DNA of 64,000 nucleotides from Gammaproteobacteria bacterium (GCA_003137095.1 PLET01000071.1:1455-65454), one strand, 5' to 3'. Shown: positions 8,363-18,526, counted from the stretch's first letter. Notes: generated by a model not told the origin, from the sequence alone. Made by a program: numbers and translations.

Positions 8363-11119
8363 ATGAGCGGGAGTCGAATCAGCCAACGGATGGCATGGAT
8401 ATGCCTGGCTATCGCAGTTCCCCTGAGTGTCGCCGCCATGGCGCTCAGCAAGATCGATAGCGCTTGGGACGGCGGCTGGTGGGACGTCGCCTGGACGACC
8501 GCCGCGCTCGCCGCGACCGTCGGGACCGCTGCCGCCGCCGGAGTCGCGCTGCCGGCGAACCGCTTGCGCTGGAAGATCTGGACGGCGGCGTGCGCGTTCT
8601 GGCTCTTCGGCCAGATCGGGTGGAACGTCTTCGGCATCACCGGTTTCCCGACCTCACCCAACGTCGCCGACGCCTGTTGGTGGGCGTTTGCGGTGCTTGT
8701 GATCTTTAGTCTGATCCGTAGCCGCTCGGAGTCGCGGACCGTTCGGCTCGTGACGCTCGTGGAGGTCGTGCCGGTGGTGGCGGCAGCGATCTCACTGAGC
8801 CTGGCCGGCTTGTGGCACGACGCGGCCGTCTCCCCGTTGGCGCTCGCACCCAAGCTCTCCGCGCTCGTCTACCCGGGCGTCTACGTCGCCGCGGCTGTGG
8901 TGATGCTACAGGCGATGGTCAGTGGATCGCTGCGAACAAACCGCACGGCACCGTCAAGGTTCGTGCTCGCGGGCATGGCCGCGGAGGCGGTGGCATTCTC
9001 GCTCTGGAGTACGCAGCTGCTGCTGAACACCTACGTCCCTGGCGCGACGCTGCTAGATCCACTGTTCGTGGTCGGCTTGCTGGCGATCGCCGCCGGCGGC
9101 GTGCTGGCGGCGCGGATCCCGGAAGACGCGGTCGACCTGCACGAGCCGGCGAAACACGGCGGAGCGCTGCCCGCAACGCTGTTCCTGCTGCTATTGGCCG
9201 CCAACGTTGAAGCACAGATAAACCACGCAGCGATCGGGCCCGCTGATGCGCTGCGAATCGGCCTGCTCTGCTCTGGCGCCGCGCTGATCCTGCGTGGAAC
9301 CCTGCTCGAACGCCGCTTGCGGGAGATGCTCGGCCGCGAACGTGAAGCGCTGGCGGTGCTCGGTGAGCGCGAGACCGAGATGGCGCGCTTGAACGCGCAG
9401 CTCGTCGAGGATTCCCGCCGCGACCCGCTCACCGGCATGCGTAACCGCCGCGCGCTCTCGGACGACCTCACCGGCTTGGAAGCGAGCTTCAAGGAGGACG
9501 GAAGAAGGTTCATCCTCGCACTTTGCGACATCGATCACTTCAAGGCTTACAACGACCGTCTGGGACACCTTGCGGGCGACCAGGCATTGCGCGTGATCGC
9601 TGCCACGATCCGCGGCGCGATGCGACCAGGAGACATCGCCTATCGCTTCGGCGGCGAGGAGATGCTGTTGGTGCTTCGTGACCTCGATGAGGCTGAGGCG
9701 GTCACCGCCGCCGAGCGCATCCGCCTGGCAGTACGGGACGCCGCGATCCCGCACCCGGACGGGATCGACGGTGGAGTATCGATCACGATCGGCGTGGCGG
9801 GGGGCGATGGCGACTCGAGTGAAATGCTCGCGCGTGCCGACGCCGCGCTGTACGACGGCAAGCACGCAGGACGCAACCGCGTCGTTGCGGCGGCATCCGA
9901 CGCGCCGTCCTATGCGGCCGGCCGTCGACATCGGGTGGTTGAAGAGGTTGTGCCTCGCCACCTGCTGAGCATGCTCGCGGTTTCCCGCGAGGCCGCGTCT
10001 GGCCACGGCGAACAGTCTGTACTCGAGGCGCTGGCAGCGACGATCCGTTCCGAACTCTCCTTCCAGGTCGTTTCGGTCAACCTGTTGGACAGCGAGCGTC
10101 ACACACTGACCAACAAGGTCGTGCTCGGTGACGACGACTGCCGCGAGAAGCTCTTCGGAATCGTGGCTCCCTCGCAGGAGATCGAGGCGGTCATCGCGAA
10201 CCCTGAATTCCAGCGCCTTGGCGCCGCCTGGGTCCCCGCCGGTTCGCACCAGTGGGAGGGCGAGGAGTGGCTATGGACGCCCCACACGGCGGCGGTGCCG
10301 GGCGCCGACGGCTGGGACCCGGATGATTTCCTGCTGCTGCCGCTGCGCGCTCATGACGGCACGATTCTCGGCACCGTCTCAGTCGATCAGCCGGTCAGCG
10401 GCAGGCGCCCCGACGACGGGCAGCTCGCGCTGCTGATGGCGGTAGCTGATCACGCCGGGCTCGCGGTCGAGCAGAGCCGCCGCGAGGCCGAGCACTCGGA
10501 AGCGGTTCAAGAGCAGTCAACTGAGCTGCGGCTCGCCGCCGTGATGCTGCTGGCCGAGACCTTGGATCTCCGTGACTCCGGCACGGCTCGCCACTCGCGC
10601 ACCGTGGGCGTGCTCGCACGCCAGACCGCTGAAGCCCTTGAGCTGCCACCTGAGCGGGTCGAGCAGATCCACGCTGCCGGGGTGCTGCATGACCTCGGCA
10701 AGCTCGGGATCGCCGACGCGATCCTCTACAAGGCGGGACCGCTCGATGACCATGAGTGGCGTGAGATCCAGCGCCATCCGGAGATCGGCGCTCGAATCCT
10801 TGACCACGCCGGTCTTGGGACGATCGCCCGCTGGGTCCGCTCTCATCACGAGCGACTTGATGGGCACGGCTATCCGGACAAGCTCGACAGCGAACAGATC
10901 CCGCTGGAAGCACGGATCCTCGCCGTCGCCGATGCCTACGAAGCGATGACCGCCGACCGGCCCTATCGGACCGGTACGTCGACCGAGGCGGCCTGCGAAG
11001 AGCTGCTGCGATGCAGCGGCAGTCAGTTCGACCCCGTCGTGGTGGAGGCCTTCATCAGCGCCCTGGCCGCGGCCGGGACCCCAACCTCGGCGTTTGAAGA
11101 CGTGCCGGTCTCCGCCTGA
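8363..11119 (+). CDS. Multi-TM membrane protein with GGDEF, GAF-like and HD-GYP domains (c-di-GMP synthesis/turnover)
   Basis: Hydrophobic N-terminus; DPLTGMRNRRAL, DIDHFKAYND, RPGDIAYRFGGEEMLLVL; HDLGKLGI, HHERLDGHGYP, DAYEAMTADRPYR. Confidence 0.92.
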   Translation: MSGSRISQRMAWICLAIAVPLSVAAMALSKIDSAWDGGWWDVAWTTAALAATVGTAAAAGVALPANRLRWKIWTAACAFWLFGQIGWNVFGITGFPTSPNVADACWWAFAVLVIFSLIRSRSESRTVRLVTLVEVVPVVAAAISLSLAGLWHDAAVSPLALAPKLSALVYPGVYVAAAVVMLQAMVSGSLRTNRTAPSRFVLAGMAAEAVAFSLWSTQLLLNTYVPGATLLDPLFVVGLLAIAAGGVLAARIPEDAVDLHEPAKHGGALPATLFLLLLAANVEAQINHAAIGPADALRIGLLCSGAALILRGTLLERRLREMLGREREALAVLGERETEMARLNAQLVEDSRRDPLTGMRNRRALSDDLTGLEASFKEDGRRFILALCDIDHFKAYNDRLGHLAGDQALRVIAATIRGAMRPGDIAYRFGGEEMLLVLRDLDEAEAVTAAERIRLAVRDAAIPHPDGIDGGVSITIGVAGGDGDSSEMLARADAALYDGKHAGRNRVVAAASDAPSYAAGRRHRVVEEVVPRHLLSMLAVSREAASGHGEQSVLEALAATIRSELSFQVVSVNLLDSERHTLTNKVVLGDDDCREKLFGIVAPSQEIEAVIANPEFQRLGAAWVPAGSHQWEGEEWLWTPHTAAVPGADGWDPDDFLLLPLRAHDGTILGTVSVDQPVSGRRPDDGQLALLMAVADHAGLAVEQSRREAEHSEAVQEQSTELRLAAVMLLAETLDLRDSGTARHSRTVGVLARQTAEALELPPERVEQIHAAGVLHDLGKLGIADAILYKAGPLDDHEWREIQRHPEIGARILDHAGLGTIARWVRSHHERLDGHGYPDKLDSEQIPLEARILAVADAYEAMTADRPYRTGTSTEAACEELLRCSGSQFDPVVVEAFISALAAAGTPTSAFEDVPVSA

Positions 11120-11205
11120 GCGATGCCTAGTAGGAGTGTCCTGCAGCGCCGCAGCTGTTCGTCGTAGCTGTAGAAGGCAATGCAAAACGGCGGAAGCGAG
11201 GCATC

Positions 11206-11961
11206 ATGAAGTACCTACTTTTCATCTGCGCTGACGGTGTCGCGGGAACACCGCAGGACGAGGCGACGGTCCGCGAGGGCATGCCCGGGTGGCTCGACGA
11301 GATGGATCGCCGGGGGATCCGTGTCTACGGGCACGCGCTGAAGCCGGTGGAGACCGCTACGACGGTACGCGTGCGTGGCGGCGAGACGCTGCTCACGGAC
11401 GGTCCCTTCGCCGAGTCCAAAGAGTTCATCGGAGGCTTTGACATTCTCGAGTGTGCGAACCTTGACGACGCCGTGGAGGCGGCTGCGCTGCACCCGCTCT
11501 CCTGGGTTCACAAGATTGAGGTGCGACCGTTTTACGTGGAGGAAATCGGTGGCGAGATGCAGCCGATCGCTCCGATCGAGGACGTCCGGCACGGTCAGCG
11601 GTTCCTGCTGCTGATGTGCCTGGATGGCATTCGCGCAGCGCCGGAGGTGGAGGAGGCCGTTGTCCGTGACAGCATGGCCTGGTACGAGGAACTGAAGGCA
11701 CGCGGCGTGGCCGTCTACGGCGCCCCGCTCAACCACGCGGAAACCGCCACCACCGTCAGGGTTCGCAACGGCGAGACCGTGTTGAGCGACGGTCCGTTCA
11801 CCGAGACCAAGGAGTTCATCGGCGGTTTCACGATCCTCGATTGCGAAGGCCAGGCCGAGGCTGTGGCGCTCGCCGCCAAGCACCCGCTGGCGTCGCATCA
11901 CATGGTCGAGGTGCGTCAGTTCGCTGGCCATGAGCTCGGCGACGGAGCGATCGGCGATTAG
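11206..11961 (+). CDS. Tandem YCII/DGPF-domain protein
   Basis: Two repeats: RGGETLLTDGPFAESKEFIGGFDILEC and RNGETVLSDGPFTETKEFIGGFTILDC. Confidence 0.88.
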   Translation: MKYLLFICADGVAGTPQDEATVREGMPGWLDEMDRRGIRVYGHALKPVETATTVRVRGGETLLTDGPFAESKEFIGGFDILECANLDDAVEAAALHPLSWVHKIEVRPFYVEEIGGEMQPIAPIEDVRHGQRFLLLMCLDGIRAAPEVEEAVVRDSMAWYEELKARGVAVYGAPLNHAETATTVRVRNGETVLSDGPFTETKEFIGGFTILDCEGQAEAVALAAKHPLASHHMVEVRQFAGHELGDGAIGD

Positions 11962-12006
11962 GAAGGGTTAGAGGGGACAGCATGTCCGCTAGAGCTGGCC
12001 GGTCGC

Positions 12007-15000
12007 CTACCGGCGCCCGGCCAGGGCCTCGCGGACGCGCTTGACCGTCGCCCCGGGACGTACATGCGTACCTGGGGACAGCTGTGCCACGCGCAGCTCC
12101 TGGATCAGCCACATGACCTCCCAGCGTCCGGCGGCCTGAGCCTCCAGTGCGTGAATCGTCGCCATCTGCTGGGCGTCGGCGGAGATACGGGTCGGCAGCC
12201 GCTCGAGGCGCTGTCCGCTGGCAAGCAGGTAGCGCTCGACATCGTCAAGTCGCGCGAGTCCGGTCGGCGCCAGCATGCCGGGGTATACGAGGCGCCCGAG
12301 CTGGCGCGCGACATCTTCGCGTGCAGGCGCCAAGGCGGCGCTGGCCGGAAGCATGTCGAGCCGCGCCTGCACGTCTCGCGCAGCCTCAAGGATCCGAGCG
12401 AACGTGAGCACCACGTCGAGCGTCGTGGGTCGCACTTCACCCCGCGTGTGCTCGCGCAGTGCGGTGAACGCCTCCGCGTTCCACGCCGGCCCGCCGCCAC
12501 TTGTGATCAGCGCGTCCAGCGCTGCGTCTGTGGCGTCCTCAAGCACCGCTTCCAGGCTGCCGTGGGGTGCGAAGGTGAGCGCGAGCGTCAGCTGCGGTCC
12601 GAGCTGCCCAGTGACCCAGCGCGCGGGCGACGGGACAGTGAGACGCAACAGTCGCCGCGTGCCGCGAGCCATCACCACCGCCTGTTCACCCGCGGTCTCG
12701 CAGACTTGGATGCCGACGGCGTCGCCTTCATCGACGAGCGCCGGGAAGCCGCGCAAGCCGCCGGGTAGCTCGATCGTGCGCGGCAGCGGATTGGCACCGA
12801 ATTCGGTCATGCCGTGGCGCGCGAATGCCGGTAGGGCGTGCTCCAAGCGCGCCTTCAACGCCGGTCGCAGCTGATCGCGTAACGCGTCGAGAGACCGGCC
12901 CGAGGCGAGCACCGTGCCGTCCTCGTCCTCGATCGAGAAGGTCATTCGCAGGTGCGCGGGAAGATCGTCGAGCGACCAATCGGTGGCGTTGATACGCACT
13001 CCACGCAGCCGTTCAACCGCGCCAGCGAGGACCTCGAGCAGCGGTCCTGAGCGGGGCGTGATCTCAGCAAGCAGCGCGTCGGCGGCGTCGGGGATCGGGA
13101 CCAGGGGCCGGCGCAGCGGCTTTGGCAACGCACGCAGCAGCGTCTCAACGAGCTCTCGGCGGAATGCCGGCACCAGCCACTCGAAGTTCGTCTCTCGCAC
13201 CGCTCCGAGCGCGGCAAGCGGGACGTGGACCGTGACGCCGTCGGCTGCAGAGCCCGGGTCGAAACGGTAGGAGAGCGCGAACTCCAGCGCATCCTGCTTC
13301 CAGCGAGCGGGTCGGTCACGGTCACTGGCCGCGACGTCACCCTCGATCAGTACCTCCATCGGGTACTCGAGCAGCGACGGCTGGGCCTGCCGGGCGGTCT
13401 TCCACCAGCGGTCGAAATCGCGCCCGCTGACGATCTCCTGCGGTATCAGCGCCTCGAAGAACGCCGCCCGCGCCGCCTCGCTGGCCAACAGGTCGCGCCG
13501 GCGTGCACGTGCTTCGAGCGCCTCGACCTCCTCGATACGGCGCTCGTTCTCTGCCATGAACGCGTGTCGCTGGTCCCAGTCGCCCTCCACGAGCCCGCGG
13601 CGGATGAACAGCTCGCGCGCGGCCGCCGGGTCGATCCGTCCATACTGGACGGTTCGACCCCCGACGATCGGCAGGCCGTACAGCGTTACCTGTTCGGTCG
13701 CGACGACAGCGGCCCGGCGGCGGTCCCAGCGCGGCTCGCCGTATGAGCGCTTGACGAGGTGCTCGGCGAGCCCCTCAACCTGCTTGAGGTCGATCGCCGC
13801 GGCTGTTCTGCCCCACAGCCGGGTCGTTTCGACGAGTTCGGCGACCATCACCCAAGTTGGCCCGCGGCGCGCGAGCACCGAGCCAGGAAAGATCGCGAAC
13901 TTCGCGCCGCGCGCGCCGGTGTATTCACGGCTGCCACCGTCCTGCATTCCCAGGTGCGAGAGCAGCCCTGAAAGCAGCGCCGTGTGGATCTCAGGCGCGT
14001 CAGCGGGCGCCTCGTTGAGCGTTACTCCGACCTCGCTCGCCGCATCCTGCAACTGCGAGACGAGGTCCTGCCACTCGCGGATCCGCAGATAGTGCAGAAA
14101 CTCGGCTTTGCAGCGTTTGCGGGCCTGTGAGCGCGAGAGCTCACTTTCCAGCGAGCGCAGGTAGGTCCACAGGTTCAGGTACGCAAGGAAGTCCGACGAG
14201 CGGTCAGCGAAGCGGGCGTGAAGCTGGTCGGCTTGGCCGCGCTGCTCGGCGGGGCGCTCGCGTGGATCCTGGATGGAGAGTGCGGCAGCGATGACGGCCA
14301 CCTCGTGGGCACAGCCGAGCTTGTCTGCCTCCAGCACCATGCGACCGAGACGCGGGTCGATCGGCAGCCGCGCGAGCTTGCGTCCGAGCGGCGTCAGCGG
14401 TTCGGCGGCGTCGGGCTCGAGCGCTCGCAGCTCGTGCAGCAGCGCGACGCCGTCCCGGATCTGGCGGCGATCAGGCGGTTCCAGGAACGGGAACGCCTCG
14501 ATTTCGCCCAGCTCGAACGCGGCCATCTGGAGGATCACGCTCGCGAGGTTCGTTCGCAGCACCTCAGGGTCGGTGAACTCCGGCCGTGCGTTGAAATCGT
14601 CCTCGGAGTAGAGGCGGACGCAAACCCCGTCTGCGAGGCGCCCACAGCGGCCCTTGCGCTGGTCCGCCGATGCGCGCGAGATTGGCTCAACCGGCAGCCG
14701 CTGAACCTTCAACCGAGCGCTGTAGCGGGAGATCCGGGCAACTCCGGTGTCGACGACGCACCGTATCCCGGGCACGGTTACCGACGTTTCGGCAACATTC
14801 GTGGCGAGCACGACGCGGCGCTTGTGGGTCCGGCTGCTGCCGAAGACCTTCTGCTGCTCAGCGGCAGCGAGCCGCGAGTAGAGCGGTAACACCTCGACCT
14901 TCGGCCCAAGGCGCCCGCTGAGCAATTCCGCGGCATCGCGGATCTCGCGTTCACCCGAGAAGAACGCCAGCACGTCACCGTCCCGCTCGTCGAGCAGCTG

Positions 15001-15633
15001 CTCGACCGTGTCGGCCAGCGTGTCGAGCAGTTCCTCGTCTTCTCCCGGTGGTCGGTAGCGGACCTCCACCGAGTAGCTCCGGCCCGAGACCTCGATGATC
15101 GGTGCGCCGCCAAAGTGCTGGCTGAAGCGCTCGGTGTCGATCGTCGCGCTCGTGATGATCAGTTTGAGATCGGGTCGTCGCGGCAGGATGCGATGCAGGC
15201 AACCGAGCAGGAAATCAATGTTGAGCGAGCGCTCGTGAGCCTCATCGACGATCACCGTGTCGTAGCGGCGCAGAAGGGGATCCGAATTCAGTTCCGCGAG
15301 CAGCAAGCCGTCCGTCATGAGCACAAGGCGCGTGGCGCCGGAAACCTGATCGGCGAATCGCACGCGAAATCCCACGGTGCCGCCGACCGTCTGGGACAAT
15401 TCCTCCGCGATGCGCGCGGCCAGGGCTCGCGCGGCCACCCGGCGCGGCTGGGTATGCGCGATCAGACCGCGTGTGCCGCGGCCGATCTCCAGGCAGTACT
15501 GCGGCAGCTGTGTGCTCTTTCCCGAACCCGTCTCGCCGGCGACGATGACCACCCGGTGCTCGCGCAGCGCTGCGATGATGGCATCGCGTTTCGAGGCGAT
15601 CGGCAATCTGGGATCGCGCCTGAATTCATTCAC
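12007..15633 (-). CDS. hrpA: ATP-dependent DEAH-box RNA helicase HrpA
   Basis: AGETGSGKSTQLPQ, DEAHERSLNIDFLLG, TSATID, RRVVLATNVAETSVTVPGI, QRKGRCGR; ~1200 aa with HrpA C-terminal region. GTG start overlaps the mazG stop by 8 bp. Confidence 0.9.
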   Translation of the reverse strand: MNEFRRDPRLPIASKRDAIIAALREHRVVIVAGETGSGKSTQLPQYCLEIGRGTRGLIAHTQPRRVAARALAARIAEELSQTVGGTVGFRVRFADQVSGATRLVLMTDGLLLAELNSDPLLRRYDTVIVDEAHERSLNIDFLLGCLHRILPRRPDLKLIITSATIDTERFSQHFGGAPIIEVSGRSYSVEVRYRPPGEDEELLDTLADTVEQLLDERDGDVLAFFSGEREIRDAAELLSGRLGPKVEVLPLYSRLAAAEQQKVFGSSRTHKRRVVLATNVAETSVTVPGIRCVVDTGVARISRYSARLKVQRLPVEPISRASADQRKGRCGRLADGVCVRLYSEDDFNARPEFTDPEVLRTNLASVILQMAAFELGEIEAFPFLEPPDRRQIRDGVALLHELRALEPDAAEPLTPLGRKLARLPIDPRLGRMVLEADKLGCAHEVAVIAAALSIQDPRERPAEQRGQADQLHARFADRSSDFLAYLNLWTYLRSLESELSRSQARKRCKAEFLHYLRIREWQDLVSQLQDAASEVGVTLNEAPADAPEIHTALLSGLLSHLGMQDGGSREYTGARGAKFAIFPGSVLARRGPTWVMVAELVETTRLWGRTAAAIDLKQVEGLAEHLVKRSYGEPRWDRRRAAVVATEQVTLYGLPIVGGRTVQYGRIDPAAARELFIRRGLVEGDWDQRHAFMAENERRIEEVEALEARARRRDLLASEAARAAFFEALIPQEIVSGRDFDRWWKTARQAQPSLLEYPMEVLIEGDVAASDRDRPARWKQDALEFALSYRFDPGSAADGVTVHVPLAALGAVRETNFEWLVPAFRRELVETLLRALPKPLRRPLVPIPDAADALLAEITPRSGPLLEVLAGAVERLRGVRINATDWSLDDLPAHLRMTFSIEDEDGTVLASGRSLDALRDQLRPALKARLEHALPAFARHGMTEFGANPLPRTIELPGGLRGFPALVDEGDAVGIQVCETAGEQAVVMARGTRRLLRLTVPSPARWVTGQLGPQLTLALTFAPHGSLEAVLEDATDAALDALITSGGGPAWNAEAFTALREHTRGEVRPTTLDVVLTFARILEAARDVQARLDMLPASAALAPAREDVARQLGRLVYPGMLAPTGLARLDDVERYLLASGQRLERLPTRISADAQQMATIHALEAQAAGRWEVMWLIQELRVAQLSPGTHVRPGATVKRVREALAGRR

Positions 15634-16420
15634 CGCGCTTCATTTCTTGCCAAAGTCTCTCCTGGGCGTCCAGATCCAGGCTCTCGAAGGCAACGCCGCG
15701 CACGGCGGCCAGCGATTCCATGCCGCGAAAGCGGCGTTCGAACTTGGCGTTGGCGGCGCGCAGCGCCGCCTCGGGGTCGACATCGAGTTTGCGCGCCAGA
15801 TTCGCGGCCGCAAACAGCAGGTCGCCGATCTCCTCCAGCAGTGCCTGCGGGTCGGCGTCGCGGCCGGGAGCCGCGGCGGCGCGCACCTCCGCGAGCTCCT
15901 CGGCAACCTTGTCTGCGGCTTGGTTTGCCTGCTCGAAATCGAATCCGGCGCGAGCAGCCCGCTTGCTCAGCTTGCCTGCGCGCATCAGGGCCGGCAGCGC
16001 ACGCGGAACGCCGTCCAGATGACCGGCGAGGGCGCCCTGCGCCGCCGCCCCGCGCTCCTGCGCCTTGATGTCCTCCCAGATCTGCGACTGCTCGTCGGCG
16101 GTGAGCACCTTTCCGCCGCCGAACACATGCGGATGTCGGCGTATCAGCTTCTCGCAGATCGACGCGGCCACGGCCTCGAAATCGAAATAGCCGGCTTCGC
16201 CGGCCATCTGCGCGTGGAACACCACTTGAAACAGCAGGTCACCGAGCTCCTCCTGCAGATGCGGAAAATCCCCGCGTTCGGCGGCGTCGGCGACCTCGTA
16301 GGCTTCCTCGATGGTGTACGGGGCGATGCTCGCGCAGGTCTGTTCACGATCCCAGGGGCAGCCGCCGGCGCCGCGCAGTCGCGCCATGATGGCGAGCAGA
16401 TCCTCGAGGCGGGTGGTCAC
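15626..16420 (-). CDS. mazG: Nucleoside triphosphate pyrophosphohydrolase MazG
   Basis: GGCPWDREQT, EEAYEVADAAE, LQEELGDLLFQVVFHAQMA, RRHPHVFG, second EEIGDLLFAAANLAR. GTG start inferred from GTGA overlap with the upstream gene. Confidence 0.92.
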   Translation of the reverse strand: MTTRLEDLLAIMARLRGAGGCPWDREQTCASIAPYTIEEAYEVADAAERGDFPHLQEELGDLLFQVVFHAQMAGEAGYFDFEAVAASICEKLIRRHPHVFGGGKVLTADEQSQIWEDIKAQERGAAAQGALAGHLDGVPRALPALMRAGKLSKRAARAGFDFEQANQAADKVAEELAEVRAAAAPGRDADPQALLEEIGDLLFAAANLARKLDVDPEAALRAANAKFERRFRGMESLAAVRGVAFESLDLDAQERLWQEMKRGE

Positions 16421-17058
16421 GGGGTCTGCCGTGCCAGCAGCAGCCGCTGCAGGGTCATCAGCATGCCGGCGGTGGCACCCCAGATGTTGCGCTCGCCGTA
16501 GGGGATGTCGACCACCTGCAGACTGACCGGGCCGATCTTGCGGAGCCGCGACTTTTGATTCGCGGCATCGAACAGAAAATCCAGGGGCACCTCGAAGGCA
16601 TCGCGCACCTCGGCTGCATCGAGTTCGAGATGGTAATCGGGGGTCAGGAATCCCACCACCGGAGTCACGCGGAATCCCGTCACGACGAGGTGATCGGGCA
16701 GATAACCCGCGAATTCCACCGCGCCCGGCTCGAGTCCGATCTCCTCCTGTGCCTCGCGCAGCGCAGCCTGCCAGGCATCGGCATCCTGCGGTTCGATGCG
16801 GCCGCCCGGAAAGCTGATCTGGCCGGCATGGTCCTTGAGGGTGGCGGCGCGCTCCGTCAGAAGTACGGTGAAGCCGGATGTGCGTTCGATCAGCGGCACC
16901 AGCACGGCGGCCGGGACGCGCCGCGCCGGCAGCGCCGCCCGCACGATCGCCCGCACGTCGGGCGCCGCCGCCGCCAGCCACTGCATGTCCTCCGACGCCG
17001 TCGACGGCCCCGGCTGCAGCGACTCGCGAATCAGGCTCCTGGAATACCGCGCAATCAT
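16417..17058 (-). CDS. NUDIX hydrolase, CoA pyrophosphatase-like
   Basis: DHAGQISFPGGRIEPQDADAWQAALREAQEEIGL (NUDIX box). Confidence 0.88.
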   Translation of the reverse strand: MIARYSRSLIRESLQPGPSTASEDMQWLAAAAPDVRAIVRAALPARRVPAAVLVPLIERTSGFTVLLTERAATLKDHAGQISFPGGRIEPQDADAWQAALREAQEEIGLEPGAVEFAGYLPDHLVVTGFRVTPVVGFLTPDYHLELDAAEVRDAFEVPLDFLFDAANQKSRLRKIGPVSLQVVDIPYGERNIWGATAGMLMTLQRLLLARQTP

Positions 17059-17074
17059 CAGGGCATCGCCGCGC

Positions 17075-18472
17075 TCAAGATCCGGAATCCTTGATTCCGC
17101 CCTGCGTCAGCCCCAAAGGATCCAACAGACGGCGCAACTCCGCCACGTCGAGATCGGTCATCTGCGCGGCGACCTCCAGAACGGGCCGCCCCTCGGCATA
17201 GGCCCTCTTGGCAATGGCCGCGCCCTTTTCATAGCCGATGACCGGATTCAATGCCGTGACCAGGATGGGATTGCGCGCGAGCGCAGCGCCCAGACGTTCA
17301 GTGTTCACGCTGAATCCGGCGAGCGCATGCTCGGCAAGGTTGCGCGCACCGATGGCGAGCAGTTCGATGCTCTGCAGAAGATTGTGGGCGATGACCGGCA
17401 GCATGACGTTCAATTGGAAATTGCCGGCCTGCCCCGCAATGGTGATGGCTGCATCATTGCCGATGACCTGCGCTGCGATCATCGCCACCGATTCGGGCAC
17501 GACCGGATTCACCTTGCCCGGCATGATGCTGCTGCCGGGCTGCAGCGCCGGCAGGGCGATCTCGCCGAGACCGGCCAGCGGTCCGCTGTTCATCCAGCGC
17601 AGGTCGTTGGCGATCTTCATGAGGCTGACGCCGACGACCTTGAGCTGTCCCGACAATTCCACCGCGGTATCCTGGCTCGAGAGGGCCTCGAAGTAATTGC
17701 CGCTGGGTACGAAGGCGACACCGGTGTGCGCTGCCAGATGCCGGGCAAATGCCGCACCGAATTGGGGTCGCGCATTGATGCCGGTGCCCACCGCCGTGCC
17801 GCCCTGCGCGAGGGCATGCAGGCGCGGCTGCACGCCGCGCAGACGCTCCCGTCCGGAGTCGATCTGGGCCTTCCAGCCGCCGAGTTCCTGTGCCAAGGTC
17901 AGCGGCATCGCATCCATCAGATGGGTGCGGCCGGTCTTTACCACCCCGGCGAGCGCCGGAATTCTCTGCGCCAGAACCTCGCTCAATCGCGCCAGGGAGG
18001 GCAGCAATTGCTCCTCGAGCAACAGCGCGGCGGCGACGTGGATCGCCGAGGGGATCACGTCGTTGCTGCTCTGGCTCATGTTGACGTGATCGTTCGGATG
18101 CACCGGAGCCGACAAGGCACGGCTCGCCAGGGTCGCGATCACCTCGTTGGCGTTCATATTGCTGCTGGTGCCCGAGCCGGTCTGGAAGACGTCCACGGGA
18201 AATTGCTCATCGTGGCGGCCGTCGGCCACCTCGTCCGCGGCCGCCTGAATGGCCGCGGCCAGCTGCGGCGCCAGATCGTGCAATTCGGCGTTCGCGCCGG
18301 CTGCCGCATGCTTGATCAGACCCAGCGCACGGATGAAGGCCCGCGGCATCCGCAGGCCGCTCGGCGGAAAATTCTGCACCGCGCGCTGCGTCTGCGCGCC
18401 CCACAGCGCCGCCTCCGGCACTTCGAGCGGCCCCAAGCTGTCATGCTCGACGCGATATCCCGGTGTCGTCAT
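17075..18472 (-). CDS. fumC: Class II fumarate hydratase
   Basis: TGSGTSSNMNANEVIA, TGRTHLMDAMPLTL, GSSIMPGKVNPVVPE. Confidence 0.93.
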   Translation of the reverse strand: MTTPGYRVEHDSLGPLEVPEAALWGAQTQRAVQNFPPSGLRMPRAFIRALGLIKHAAAGANAELHDLAPQLAAAIQAAADEVADGRHDEQFPVDVFQTGSGTSSNMNANEVIATLASRALSAPVHPNDHVNMSQSSNDVIPSAIHVAAALLLEEQLLPSLARLSEVLAQRIPALAGVVKTGRTHLMDAMPLTLAQELGGWKAQIDSGRERLRGVQPRLHALAQGGTAVGTGINARPQFGAAFARHLAAHTGVAFVPSGNYFEALSSQDTAVELSGQLKVVGVSLMKIANDLRWMNSGPLAGLGEIALPALQPGSSIMPGKVNPVVPESVAMIAAQVIGNDAAITIAGQAGNFQLNVMLPVIAHNLLQSIELLAIGARNLAEHALAGFSVNTERLGAALARNPILVTALNPVIGYEKGAAIAKRAYAEGRPVLEVAAQMTDLDVAELRRLLDPLGLTQGGIKDSGS

Positions 18473-18496
18473 CGCGCCATCTCCGGTGAATTGAGG

Positions 18497-18526
18497 TTGA
18501 TTGCGGTAATATTCGGATTCTATCAT
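18497..18526 (+). promoter_or_regulatory. Candidate sigma70-type promoter for purB
   Basis: TTGATT - 18 nt - TATCAT, ending 20 bp before the purB ATG at 18547. Confidence 0.4.

Noticed and set aside
15278-15289. GGATCCGAATTC, adjacent BamHI and EcoRI sites near the suspected junction, suggestive of a cloning scar
   Set aside because: It encodes the in-frame residues NSD within a normal HrpA motif (TDGLLLAELNSDPLLRRYDT), so coincidence is the simplest explanation.
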